64,000 nucleotides of DNA, from assembly GCA_028281785.1 (NCBI GenBank), contig JANQJG010000067.1, positions 1 to 64,000 of the forward strand, read 5' to 3'. Every line of letters starts with the position of its first letter. Position 1 is the stretch's first letter. Positions 56,167-64,000 of the stretch are shown here, piece after piece. Made by a program: the position numbers and the translations under genes. Source of the DNA: Rhodospirillales bacterium. GTDB taxonomy: Bacteria > Pseudomonadota > Alphaproteobacteria > Rhodospirillales > Shumkoniaceae. Under the pieces are notes generated by a model that was not told the DNA's origin, made no database searches, and saw only the letters and a list, made by a program, of their open reading frames with translations.

Positions 56167-58209
56167 ATGGACGTTCTGACCTTTGTTTCGCAGCACGGAT
56201 CGGCAGGGAAGACAACGCTGTCCTACCTGGTGGCGACGGCCGCGGAGGCGGCGGGCAATGGGCCCGTTGCCGTCGTAGAAACGAACTTGACGGGCTCGGT
56301 CGACGGATGGCGCGACGTATCCTTGCAGTCGACCCTCAACCTCGACCCGATCGCCCCATCCGATTTCGCCACGGCGCTCTCGGAGCTGCGGAATCGGAGC
56401 TGTGCCCTCGCGATTATCGATACCGCCTCGGGCCCCTTGGGCGATATCGAACCGCTCATCTCCACATCGGACATTTTGGCGATCCCCGTGGTTCCCGAGA
56501 AGGAGCTGCTTCAAAGCCTCGGCGAGACGATCAAGCCGGTCAGGCGCTCCGGAAAGCCGTTCATGTTCATCGTCAACCGGGTTGACGCGGATGCCTCCAA
56601 ATCGCCCCTGGCGACCGCGCTCGCCATGCAGGGCACGGTCTGTCCGGTTTTCGTGCCGCGGGATCCGGTCCTGCTCGGAAGTCCGGGCAGCGGCGACAGC
56701 TCCGCCGACGAAATCGGGGACGCGGCGTTTTCCGACGCCGTTGCCGGCCTCTGGATCTACGTCTCGGAGCGTATCGCCAAGGCCAAGCGGCCGCCCGCGC
56801 CAACCGTCGATCACGGTCCTCTTCCCCGTCAACGCCGCGAAACCCCGCGATGGCGGCTGAAGCGCGACGTTCAGTTGATCTCCGATGGCCAACGGATGGC
56901 CGGCCGCTTGTGCGATATCTCGGGCGGCGGAGCGGCGGTGCAAACCGATGCCAACCTATCGGTTGGCGATCCCGTCCAGATCGATATCCCATCGCTCGGG
57001 CTCTATGATGCGTCCGTCGTACACGGCGGCGGGGGGCTTTTTGGACTCGCCTTCGCTCTGACGGCGGAGGAGCAGCAAAGCCTCGCCGAGCGCCTGGAAC
57101 AGACGGTTTCTTGGACGACCACGCCGGCACCCGTTCCGCCACCGAGTCAACCCGTCGCGGAAGAGGCGGTGTCCGATCCCGAACCGCCCGAGGAGGCGGA
57201 GCCCCTCGCCCCCACGGTCGTGGAAGCGGCCGACACCAAAACCCCCATCGCCATGCCGGCCGAGGAACCTCCGGTACCGGCGCGCTCCGTTCTGGTCGAT
57301 GTCGAAACCGTCGCGTCTTCCGACGACCGCTCGCAGGCCATCGTCCCGCAAACAGGGCCCGGCGCCTTACAACTCGACGAAGGCGTGCGCAGGATGATCG
57401 TCGTCGGCAGTCTCAAGGGCGGATGCGGCAAGTCAACGGTCGCGATTCACCTTGTTGTTGCCCTGGCAAGGGCGGGCTGCAGGGTCGCGAGCGCCGATCT
57501 GGACACGCATCAGGCCACCTTGACCCGGTTTTTGGAGAACCGAAGGACCTTCGCTTCGACGCATGGCCTGGACCTGCCGGTATCGACTCACCACATCCCG
57601 CCGCCTGGCGAAGCCGACGACGCGTTGGAGCAGGCCCTCACCGCCTTGAACCCGCGGCCCGACGTGATCGTTGTCGACACCCCCGGCAACCTCACCCCTC
57701 TTTCGCAGGTCGTCCACGGCGCGGCCGACATCCTGATCACGCCCGTCAACGACAGCTTCCTCGACCTCGACGTGCTCGCGGACATCGAACCCAATACTCT
57801 CAGATTTCGGGGTTTGGCCCCCTACAGCGATTTCGTCTGGCGGGCGAAGTCGGCGCTCGCTGGGTCCAGGGACGTGCCGTTTGACTGGATCGTCTTGCGA
57901 AACCGCCTCTCCAATCTTGACGCGCGGAACAAGCGCGACATGTCGAGCGCCCTCGACGACCTTGCCGACCGTCTCGGCTTTCGCACCGCGGACGGGCTGA
58001 GCGAACGCGTGATCTACCGCGAGCTCTTCCTCCACGGCCTGACCCTGCTCGATCTCGGCGACAAGGAGACCGGCGTGCCGCTCAGCCTATCCCATGTCGC
58101 GGCAAGGCAGGAACTCCGCACGCTTCTCACCAGCCTTTTTCCGGCGAAGGCCGCCACGGAGGCTTTCGACGCGCATCCACGGCGGCGGGCGATTTCACCG
58201 GTGATTTGA
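56167..58209 (+). CDS. ParA-like / PilZ / MipZ-like triple-domain fusion
   Basis: 680 aa from ATG 56167, seven bases after AAGGA. Residues 1-205 are ParA-like with a changed deviant Walker A, SQHGSAGKTT (signature Lys replaced by His10), and switch II IIDTASGP. Residues about 215-315 are a PilZ domain with both c-di-GMP motifs intact: R224-ETP-R228 and D250-ISGGG. An acidic Pro-rich linker follows. Residues about 409-680 are MipZ-like with intact Walker A (K417-GGCGKST), ADLDTHQATLTRFLENR, VVDTPGN and SERVIYRELFLHGLTLLDL. MipZ positions division in alphaproteobacteria. The architecture suggests a c-di-GMP-responsive ATPase; I do not recall it as described. Confidence 0.88.
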   Translation: MDVLTFVSQHGSAGKTTLSYLVATAAEAAGNGPVAVVETNLTGSVDGWRDVSLQSTLNLDPIAPSDFATALSELRNRSCALAIIDTASGPLGDIEPLISTSDILAIPVVPEKELLQSLGETIKPVRRSGKPFMFIVNRVDADASKSPLATALAMQGTVCPVFVPRDPVLLGSPGSGDSSADEIGDAAFSDAVAGLWIYVSERIAKAKRPPAPTVDHGPLPRQRRETPRWRLKRDVQLISDGQRMAGRLCDISGGGAAVQTDANLSVGDPVQIDIPSLGLYDASVVHGGGGLFGLAFALTAEEQQSLAERLEQTVSWTTTPAPVPPPSQPVAEEAVSDPEPPEEAEPLAPTVVEAADTKTPIAMPAEEPPVPARSVLVDVETVASSDDRSQAIVPQTGPGALQLDEGVRRMIVVGSLKGGCGKSTVAIHLVVALARAGCRVASADLDTHQATLTRFLENRRTFASTHGLDLPVSTHHIPPPGEADDALEQALTALNPRPDVIVVDTPGNLTPLSQVVHGAADILITPVNDSFLDLDVLADIEPNTLRFRGLAPYSDFVWRAKSALAGSRDVPFDWIVLRNRLSNLDARNKRDMSSALDDLADRLGFRTADGLSERVIYRELFLHGLTLLDLGDKETGVPLSLSHVAARQELRTLLTSLFPAKAATEAFDAHPRRRAISPVI

Positions 58210-58226
58210 GACGGTTAGAGAAGCCT

Positions 58227-58682
58227 TCAGCGCGGCCCGTAGACCACATAGTCGGTCCAGGCGCGCTCAAGGGCGTGCAGGACATCCAGCGTGCCGTTGA
58301 CGGCAGAGGTGTCGACCTTGCCCGACGCCAGATCGTTGGCGAGGCGGCTTTCCATCTCGCGGATTCGCCCGACAACGCCCCGTCCCATCTCGGTCAGCCG
58401 GACGACGACGCTGCGGCGGTCATGGGTCGCCCTTTTCTGCACGAGATAGCCGTCCTCGGTCAGCTTCTTGACGTTGTAGGAGACGTTGGACCCCTGGTAG
58501 TAGCCGCGCTCGACGAGGTCGCGGATCGCCACTTCGTCCTCTCCCACATTGACGAGAAGAAGCGCCTGAACGCCGTTCAAGTCCCGAATGCCCGATCGGG
58601 CGAGTTCCGCGCGGAGGACGTCGAGGAACCGCCGATGCAGACGCTCGACCAGCCTTGTGAGCTCTAGATATTCCGGTATCAC
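58227..58682 (-). CDS. ldtR: MarR-family regulator, LdtR-like
   Basis: 151 aa from a GTG start at 58682, with GGAG six bases upstream. The winged helix contains the recognition helix GYYQGSNVSYNVKKL and the wing KRATHDRRSVVVRLTEMG. It starts with LELTRLVERLHRRFLDVLR and GIRDLNGVQALLLVNVG. These are hallmarks of LdtR, a regulator of L,D-transpeptidase and stress genes in Rhizobiales and relatives. It is convergent with the ParA-PilZ-MipZ gene (17-base gap). The target genes are not in the window. Confidence 0.82.
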   Translation of the reverse strand: MIPEYLELTRLVERLHRRFLDVLRAELARSGIRDLNGVQALLLVNVGEDEVAIRDLVERGYYQGSNVSYNVKKLTEDGYLVQKRATHDRRSVVVRLTEMGRGVVGRIREMESRLANDLASGKVDTSAVNGTLDVLHALERAWTDYVVYGPR

Positions 58683-58831
58683 CGTCGTCTCCGACCAGCT
58701 CGCACCTGCGCATGGCAGGTTGGGTGGACCTTCAGACGTCCAGTTTTTCGAAAAAGTCCAAAAAAAGTATGAATCTTTATAAAGCTTCTAAAAGTCGGGT
58801 AGCTGGCCCCGCCCAGCCGCCGCCGGCCTTC

Positions 58832-59212
58832 TCAGCCGAGCATCGCCTCCACCTCGCGGCGCAGTTCGTCGAGCTCGGCCTGAATGGCATTGATCCTTTC
58901 CAGCGGTGACGTCTGCGCATCGGCGGATCTCGCGGCTTTCACCGGCTTCGGAAACACCTCGGTTTCGGCATTCATGAACCGCAGTCCGACCTTTGTGTTG
59001 GCCTGCCAGACGACCTCCGCCGCGCGTTTCTCACCGCCTTGGATGTCCAAGTGAAAGGTAGGGGGACAAGTGAAGCCTTCGGGAACATCGAGGCCGGCTC
59101 CATACTCCGACAGATTCCTGACCAGGCAGTCCACCACGGAATGGCCGTTGTTGTAGATGATCCGGCCTTTCTTGAGGACCTTGCTCCGACGACTGGTGCG
59201 GTTTTCCGTCAT
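58832..59212 (-). CDS. PilZ domain protein with C-terminal coiled coil
   Basis: 126 aa from ATG 59212; a TTG at 59251 would add 13 residues. The PilZ motifs are R-TS-R-R near residues 5-9 and NLSEYG about 25 residues later, so c-di-GMP binding is plausible. The domain ends with KVGLRFMN. A short helix (LERINAIQAELDELRREVEA) follows and is a likely coiled coil. It is upstream of the LdtR-like gene on the same strand. Single PilZ proteins often inform motility or envelope processes. Confidence 0.85.
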   Translation of the reverse strand: MTENRTSRRSKVLKKGRIIYNNGHSVVDCLVRNLSEYGAGLDVPEGFTCPPTFHLDIQGGEKRAAEVVWQANTKVGLRFMNAETEVFPKPVKAARSADAQTSPLERINAIQAELDELRREVEAMLG

Positions 59213-59525
59213 CCGAAAACACTCTTTTTGGTGTCTCGTGAAACCGGTCAAAAAAATGCTCTCGTCGGCCGCGTCTCCGGCCGGCCCTCCGATGGGTTCG
59301 ACGCCGACCTTGCCCCGCGACCAAAGGGGGCACCGTCACCCTAGCCCATCTTCTTTAAAAAAGGATTAGGGGCGCGTATGGCTTCAATGACAGCTACCCC
59401 GCGCTCCTTGCCGAACTACTCCAGCCATGTTCCGGCCATATTGCGCCCATCTTTTCGCCCCGGCCGCCGCGGCATAGTCGCTCCAAGGCCGCCGACGCGG
59501 CGAAAACTGGGGGGAACCAGCGAAG

Positions 59526-60569
59526 ATGCCATCCGAGGGACATCGGCGGAAAAGGTACCGGCGCGGCCTGCTCGCGCTCCCCGCCCTTACCCTGACTGCC
59601 CTGCTCGCCCCGATCCCAGCCGGCCATGCGGACGAGTCCCTTGAGGGGCTCGACGAGCGCGGCACCTTCAACCTGGTGCTCGACAACGATCTCTTCGGCG
59701 GCGATTCCGACCGCCACTACACCCACGGAATGCAGCTTTCCTGGCTCTCGCCCGAGGGCGAGGTGCCGAACTGGGTCGTCTCCGCCGCCCGCCGTGTCCC
59801 TTTCTTCGCCGGCGAGGGCCGGATGCGGGTGAGCTATGTCATCGGGCAGAACCTCTACACCCCGGCCGACATCACCCTCCGCGAGCCTGACAAGGGCGAC
59901 CGGCCCTATGCCGGCTGGCTGCATGTCGGGATCGGCCTGGTGTCAGACACCGGACAGCGCCTCGACAGTGTCGAGCTCCTGGCCGGCGTGGTCGGCCCCT
60001 GGGCCCAGGGCGAGCGGACGCAGGTATTCGTGCACGATATCGTCGACGCCCGCGATCCCAACGGCTGGGACAGCCAGCTTCGCAACGAGCCCGGCATCGT
60101 CTTCAACTACGACCGCAAATGGCGGCGGCTCGTCGAGTTCGACGTCGACGGATTCGGCGTCGACATCACCCCCCATATTGGCGGCAGCCTCGGCAACGTG
60201 CACACCCATGTCGCGGGCGGCGGGACCCTGCGCTTCGGCCGCGACCTGCCGGCCGACTATGGTCCGCCGCGGATTCGCCCTGCTCTCCCCGGCTCCGGCT
60301 TCTTCATCCCGAGCCGGCGCTTCGGCTGGTACCTGTTCCTGGGCGTCGAGGGCCGCGCCGTCCTGCGCAACATCTTCCTCGACGGCAACACCTTCCGCGA
60401 CGGCCCGAGCGTCGAGAAGAACCCCTTTGTCGCCGATTTCCAGGCCGGCCTCGCCGTCACCTACCGCCGCGTCCGGCTGGCCTATACGCATGTCCTGCGG
60501 ACGCGCGAGTTCGAGGGCCAACGGGAGCCGGACAGATTCGGCGCGATCAGCCTGTCGCTGCGCTTCTAA
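59526..60569 (+). CDS. LpxR-like lipid A 3'-O-deacylase
   Basis: 347-aa exported outer-membrane beta-barrel protein. A basic n-region precedes the signal core LLALPALTLTALLAPIPAGHA. The LpxR signature is present in NLVLDNDLFGGDSDRHYTHG, containing the Asn-Asp active-site pair and adjacent His. RPYAGWLHVGIGL and a C-terminal strand ending SLSLRF (terminal Phe) support an outer-membrane barrel. The family removes the 3'-acyloxyacyl group of lipid A and changes surface immunogenicity. It stands alone, with no lipid A synthesis genes adjacent. Confidence 0.88.
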   Translation: MPSEGHRRKRYRRGLLALPALTLTALLAPIPAGHADESLEGLDERGTFNLVLDNDLFGGDSDRHYTHGMQLSWLSPEGEVPNWVVSAARRVPFFAGEGRMRVSYVIGQNLYTPADITLREPDKGDRPYAGWLHVGIGLVSDTGQRLDSVELLAGVVGPWAQGERTQVFVHDIVDARDPNGWDSQLRNEPGIVFNYDRKWRRLVEFDVDGFGVDITPHIGGSLGNVHTHVAGGGTLRFGRDLPADYGPPRIRPALPGSGFFIPSRRFGWYLFLGVEGRAVLRNIFLDGNTFRDGPSVEKNPFVADFQAGLAVTYRRVRLAYTHVLRTREFEGQREPDRFGAISLSLRF

Positions 60570-60977
60570 CTAACCGACGCCCTATCCAACCCGCCCGACG
60601 CCTATTTCTGCCCTTGACGCGACTCCGCGGGTGGATCACCAATGAAGAACGCGACCCACCCCCTCACCCGCGGTCGCTTCGCTCCCTTGCCCTCTCCCCC
60701 TCCCATAGTCTCCGGCTTTCATTGGTCTTCGCGACGTTGACGCCCATGGGAGGGGGAGAGGGTTGAGTAGGCTTGGCGAGGCCTCTGGCCGAGCCCCAGC
60801 CGAAGCTGGGTGAGGGGGAGGGCCGACACCTGCAACTCATCTCGTGCGCTCGCTAGGATCAGATGGATCTCAGACCTTGAAATGGGGACGCCAAGCCGCC
60901 CCAAGTCCCCATTTTGCCGTGCTTTCATTGAACAAAAGTACGCTGAGCGAAGCGAAAGAATTTTCCCCAAAGTAGAT
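60570..60977. other. Intergenic region dominated by a composite repeat
   Basis: No gene. It contains the composite palindromic repeat copy 2 (60659-60818). Around 60928-60965 a GAACAAAAGT motif precedes GAGCGAAGCGAA; the same two motifs, with the second inverted, occur just before the insertion sequence at 27424-27447. Confidence 0.5.
60659..60818. repeat. Composite palindromic repeat, copy 2
   Basis: Outer arms CCCCCTCACCC (60659-60669) and GGGTGAGGGGG (60808-60818) are identical to copy 1 at 37103-37198. Inside is a longer perfect 17-bp inverted repeat (60690-60706 with 60746-60762). The right half shares AGGCTTGGCGAGGCC, GGCCGAGCC and AGCTGGG with copy 1. It lies between the LpxR-like gene and the sugar ABC permease. 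Confidence 0.75.
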
Positions 60978-61805
60978 CTATTTCAGTCCCGCCGCGAAGC
61001 TTCGCGTGAGGCCCTTCTGCATGACGCCGACCAGCACCAGGATCGGCAGCGACGCCACCAGCCCGATGGCCATGAGCTGGCCCCACAAGGTCTCGTCCTC
61101 GGTGATCATGGTGGCGATGAAAGTCGGCAAGGTGAATTTCGAGGGCGTCTGGATGAACAGGAGGGCGTAGAGGAATTCGTTCCAGCTCAGAATCATCACG
61201 AAGGCCGCCGTCGAGACCAGCCCCGGCAGCATGATCGGGCCGACGATGCTGCGCAGCCGGCGGATCAGCCCGGCGCCGTCCATGATGGCCGCCTCCTCAT
61301 AGGCGATGGGTACGTCGCGCACGAAGCCCAGCAGCATCCAGATCGCGAAAGGTAGGGCGTAAACCTGATGGACCAGGATCAGCCCGGCTAGCGTGTCCAA
61401 CAGGCCGAGGACGCGCAGCACGTGGTAGAGCGGGATCGCGAGAACGATAGGCGGCGCCAGCTTGACGATCAGCACGAACACCAGGAACACCCGGTCGAGG
61501 TGATGCGGCAACCCGATCCGCGCGAGCGCATAGGCCGCGGGAAAGGCGGCCAGGAGCGCGAGCGCGGTGGCCCCCAGGCTCACGACGATGCTGTTCACGA
61601 CCCGCCGCCAGACGTCGTTTTCGGCGAGCGCGTGGTAATGCTCCCAAGTCGGCGCATCCGGCAGAATCTGGATGCCGGTGCCCACGAATTCGATCGGCGG
61701 CTTGAACGAGGTTCCCACCATCCAGGCGATGGGGGTGAGGAATATGGCCGCCACGGCGAAGACCAGCACGGCGCGAAACAGGGCCTGGCGGCTTTCAAGC
61801 GACAT
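60978..61805 (-). CDS. Carbohydrate ABC transporter permease (MalG type)
   Basis: 275 aa from ATG 61805, with GGAGG five bases upstream; a start at 61835 is possible. It has six membrane segments and the EAA loop YEEAAIMDGAGLIRRLRSI, which contacts the ATPase. It overlaps the end of the partner permease gene by about 11 bases. No ATPase gene lies downstream in this window, so a shared or distant MsmX/UgpC-like ATPase may energise it. Confidence 0.92.
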   Translation of the reverse strand: MSLESRQALFRAVLVFAVAAIFLTPIAWMVGTSFKPPIEFVGTGIQILPDAPTWEHYHALAENDVWRRVVNSIVVSLGATALALLAAFPAAYALARIGLPHHLDRVFLVFVLIVKLAPPIVLAIPLYHVLRVLGLLDTLAGLILVHQVYALPFAIWMLLGFVRDVPIAYEEAAIMDGAGLIRRLRSIVGPIMLPGLVSTAAFVMILSWNEFLYALLFIQTPSKFTLPTFIATMITEDETLWGQLMAIGLVASLPILVLVGVMQKGLTRSFAAGLK

Positions 61806-62673
61806 GGGAGCCTCCGCGCAGGATGCGGCTGACATAGATGGCGGCGAGCGCGCCGGCGACGACGATCATGACGACGGCCGCGGCCGAGGCGAACCCGATG
61901 TCGAAGAACCGGAAGCCGAGCCGGTAGACATACATGGACAGGGTCTCGGTGGCGTTGCCCGGCCCGCCGCCGGTCAGCGCGTAGACCTTGTCGAAGATCT
62001 TGAAGCTGTCGATGCTGCGCAAGAGCGCCGCCAGCGCGAGATGCGGCGTAATGAGCGGCAGCGTGACATAGCGGAAGATCTGCCAGGGCGTCGCGCGGTC
62101 GAGCCGCGCCGCCTCGTAGATTTCGGGCGGGATCGACTGCAGCCCCGCGAGCAGGATCAGGAAGGTGAGCGGCGCCGTCTGCCACAGGTCGACGAGAACC
62201 AGCGACAGCATGGCGAGGTCGGGGTCGAACAGCCATTCGACCGGCGGTAGGGCAACGGCGGCGAGAAGGTTGTTGAGGAAGCCGAAATCATAGTGAAACC
62301 AAGCCCGCCAGATCGCCGTGACGACCATGGTCGAGAGCATGAAGGGCATGATCAGCAGCGGGATCACCACCCGCCGTCCGGGGAACTTCCGATTGATCAG
62401 CAGGGCCAGCATCAGCCCGAGCAACACCTCGGAGACGGTGGCGAGCACGGTGAAAACGACGGTGTTCCAGACCGCGCCGAGAAAGAACCGGTCGGAGAGG
62501 AGGTCGACGAAGTTGTCGAGGCCGACAAACCGCGCGCCCTCGAAGCCGTAATCGGTGATGAACAGGGAAAGCGCCAACCCCCGGCCCAGGGGATAGAGCG
62601 TCAGGATCGCAAACAGGACCAGCGCCGGCAGCAGCAGGATCAGGGCGTCGCGGCGTCGAACGTTTGGCAACAT
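61795..62673 (-). CDS. Carbohydrate ABC transporter permease (MalF/UgpA type)
   Basis: 292 aa with an N-terminal helix (ALILLLPALVLFAILTLYPL) and an EAA loop IPPEIYEAARLDRATPWQIF. It forms a heterodimer with the MalG-type permease downstream. It lies between the binding protein at 63005 and the second permease. The substrate is a sugar or polyol by family. Confidence 0.93.
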   Translation of the reverse strand: MLPNVRRRDALILLLPALVLFAILTLYPLGRGLALSLFITDYGFEGARFVGLDNFVDLLSDRFFLGAVWNTVVFTVLATVSEVLLGLMLALLINRKFPGRRVVIPLLIMPFMLSTMVVTAIWRAWFHYDFGFLNNLLAAVALPPVEWLFDPDLAMLSLVLVDLWQTAPLTFLILLAGLQSIPPEIYEAARLDRATPWQIFRYVTLPLITPHLALAALLRSIDSFKIFDKVYALTGGGPGNATETLSMYVYRLGFRFFDIGFASAAAVVMIVVAGALAAIYVSRILRGGSHVA

Positions 62674-62793
62674 GGCGAGGCCCCGCGCTTATGGTCGGCC
62701 CCCAGGGGCCCGTAAGATTCACACAGCTTCCCGGCGTCGAGCGACCAGCCAGGGTGGGCTGGACGAGAATGGCAGACTCTATCCCCGTTTGCC

Positions 62794-62909
62794 CCTCTCC
62801 GCCCTCTGGGGGGAGAGGGTGGCGAGTGCAACGAGCCGGATGAGGTGGGCCTGTTTCCTGAGAGCCCCCACCTCACCTTGTTCCTCTCCCCCCCGAAGGG
62901 GCGGAGAGG
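62794..62909. repeat. Palindromic GC-rich repeat, related to the composite family
   Basis: Outer inverted arms CCTCTCCGCC (62794-62803) and GGCGGAGAGG (62900-62909) enclose a second pair, GAGGTGGG (62842-62849) and CCCACCTC (62867-62874). CCTCTGGGGGGAGAGG nearby resembles the hairpin of composite repeat copy 1. Confidence 0.55.
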
Positions 62910-62953
62910 AGACGCTGCTGCAACCGCCACAGCAACCCCCTTCTTAGGTTGGT

Positions 62954-62989
62954 TCCCCGGAGGGTGGTAGGGATCCACCTCTCCGGGGA
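62954..62989 (-). terminator. Hairpin after the sugar-binding-protein gene
   Basis: A 9-bp perfect stem (TCCCCGGAG with CTCCGGGGA) extends, after one bulged T, by GGTGG with CCACC, around a seven-base loop. It lies 15 bases after the stop at 63005. There is no T-run, so partial termination or 3'-end protection of the binding-protein mRNA is more likely than full termination. Confidence 0.55.
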
Positions 62990-63004
62990 CGCGGCCGGTC
63001 GATG

Positions 63005-64000
63005 CTACTTCAGGGCCCGTTCGATGCGGCTATGGGCTTCCGCAAGCGCCGCCTTGGGGTCCATGTCGCCGATCAGGGCAAGCTGCAGATAGTCGCCCAG
63101 GATGGTCTCGACTTTCGACCACTGGGTGATGCGCGGGCGCGGCTGGGCGTTCTGCAACGCCGCGAGCTGCGCCGGATACCAGCGATACTTGGCGACCACA
63201 TCGGCGTCCTCATAAACGCTGGCCCGGGTCGGCGGGGTTCCGACCTCCAGAGCGAGGGTCTTCTGCATCTCCGCCGAGGTGATGAAGTCGATGAAGTCGC
63301 GGCCCCGCTCGGCGTTGGGCGCGTCGGCCGGCACCGCCAGCAGCCAGGAGCCCAGCATCGGCGCCGGACCCTGCACCTGGCCGGGCGCGGCCATGATTTC
63401 GATCTGGCCGGGGACCTTGGACTGCGCCGGGTCGTCGAGCGCCGGCGCCCAGGAGGGCCAGAGCTCGATGGTCATGGCGGTCTTGCCCTGCATCAGGGCG
63501 TCACGCACCTCCGAGGAGTTGTAGAGCTCGACGCCCTTGGGCGCGTGGGGCTTGAGCGAGAGGTAGAGCTCCAGCGCCTTGAGGCTGGCCTCGCTGTCGA
63601 GGGACGCCTTGCCGTCTGCGTCGACGATGCGCGCGCCATGCGCCCACAGGATCGGCAGGAAGCCGGTGACGATCGGGTTCGCCTTCTTGCCGCGGAAGAC
63701 GACGCCGGAGACGCCGGCCTCCTTCTCGGCCACGATCTTCGCCGCTTCCGTCACCTCGGTCCAGGACTGGGGCGCGCCGAAGCCGTGCTTTTCGAGCAGA
63801 TCCTTGCGATAGGCGAAGAGCGCGACGTTGCCGACGAAGGGAAGGGCGTGGAGCGTGCCGGTACCCACCGGATAGCGGGAGACGGCGACGGCCGGCTTGA
63901 TGAAGTCGGCGTCGGCGCCGCCGCCAAGCTTGTCGAGATCGGCGAGCCAGCCATTGGACATGAACTCGACGGCCCAGGTGTCGTCGAGCATCACCACGTC
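63005..64000 (-). CDS. Sugar ABC solute-binding protein, N-terminus beyond right edge
   Basis: The minus-strand frame is open to the window edge; at least 331 residues are present and the true start and signal peptide lie outside. Family-1 binding-protein features: LDDTWAVEFMSNGWLADL, LPFVGNVALFAYRKDLLEKH, KTAMTIELWPSWAPALDD and the C-terminal LALIGDMDPKAALAEAHSRI. It supplies substrate to the permeases at 60978 and 61795. The substrate is a sugar or polyol by family. Confidence 0.92.
   Translation of the reverse strand, partial: DVVMLDDTWAVEFMSNGWLADLDKLGGGADADFIKPAVAVSRYPVGTGTLHALPFVGNVALFAYRKDLLEKHGFGAPQSWTEVTEAAKIVAEKEAGVSGVVFRGKKANPIVTGFLPILWAHGARIVDADGKASLDSEASLKALELYLSLKPHAPKGVELYNSSEVRDALMQGKTAMTIELWPSWAPALDDPAQSKVPGQIEIMAAPGQVQGPAPMLGSWLLAVPADAPNAERGRDFIDFITSAEMQKTLALEVGTPPTRASVYEDADVVAKYRWYPAQLAALQNAQPRPRITQWSKVETILGDYLQLALIGDMDPKAALAEAHSRIERALK

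Larger units (their letters stand above)
62674..63004. other. Intergenic spacer between binding-protein and permease genes
   Basis: About 330 bases without a gene. It holds inverted-repeat sequence at 62791-62910 and a strong hairpin at 62954-62989. Such spacers let the binding-protein transcript accumulate above that of the permeases. Confidence 0.6.

Noticed and set aside
27421-60965. Shared GAACAAAAGT / GAGCGAAGCGAA text near 27.4 kb and 60.9 kb as a second insertion-sequence end
   Set aside because: The similarity is short and partly inverted, and no transposase fragment accompanies the second site.

Overview
The window is about 64 kb of high-GC chromosomal DNA, most likely from an alphaproteobacterium. 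The lineage inference rests on a MipZ-type ATPase domain, an LdtR-like MarR regulator, a bacterial transglutaminase-like cysteine protease, and many TRAP transporters. No rRNA, tRNA or CRISPR array was found. The genus cannot be named from sequence alone.

Region 1 (1-21.0 kb) is a glucan/trehalose block. Seven minus-strand genes lie almost end to end: glgE, treS-maltokinase, glgB, glgX, treZ, malQ and treY (treY runs off the left edge). They combine the GlgE route (trehalose to maltose to maltose-1-phosphate to alpha-glucan) with the TreY/TreZ route (glucan to trehalose), plus branching, debranching and disproportionation. Two small DUF2934-type genes diverge from them, one with a histone-H1-like Lys/Ala repeat tail. 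A glycogen phosphorylase gene follows.

Region 2 (21.2-41.3 kb) is a catabolic and transport island. It holds a cyclic-amidohydrolase (allantoinase/hydantoinase-like), an M20 carbamoylase-like hydrolase, a hydantoin-racemase-like protein, an RraA-like protein, two D-2-hydroxyacid dehydrogenases, a LysR regulator, a flavin reductase, a three-gene DctPQM TRAP transporter and a TAXI-type TRAP transporter. An IS110/IS1111-type insertion sequence and two adjacent palindromic elements sit between the two TRAP loci. Two solute-binding proteins without permeases and a conserved unknown protein end the region. The most economical reading is uptake and stepwise opening of cyclic ureides/hydantoins or related N-carbamoyl compounds.

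Region 3 (41.4-53.2 kb) holds an RND efflux pump with its adaptor, a LapG-like cysteine protease, a third TRAP operon (DctPQM plus a 63-aa membrane protein), a small exported protein, a sorbosone-dehydrogenase-like beta-propeller and an NADPH-dependent FMN reductase.

Region 4 (53.3-60.6 kb) is the most unusual. A low-GC two-gene cassette encodes a 66-aa basic protein and a PARP/ART-like protein and resembles a toxin-antitoxin pair. It is followed by an ankyrin-repeat protein, a large fusion of degenerate ParA, PilZ and MipZ-like domains, an LdtR-like regulator, a stand-alone PilZ protein and an LpxR-like lipid A deacylase. Region 5 (61-64 kb) is a sugar ABC transporter (two permeases and a binding protein cut by the right edge).

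Several intergenic regions carry composite palindromic repeats. One family has two clear copies, at about 37.1 kb and 60.7 kb.
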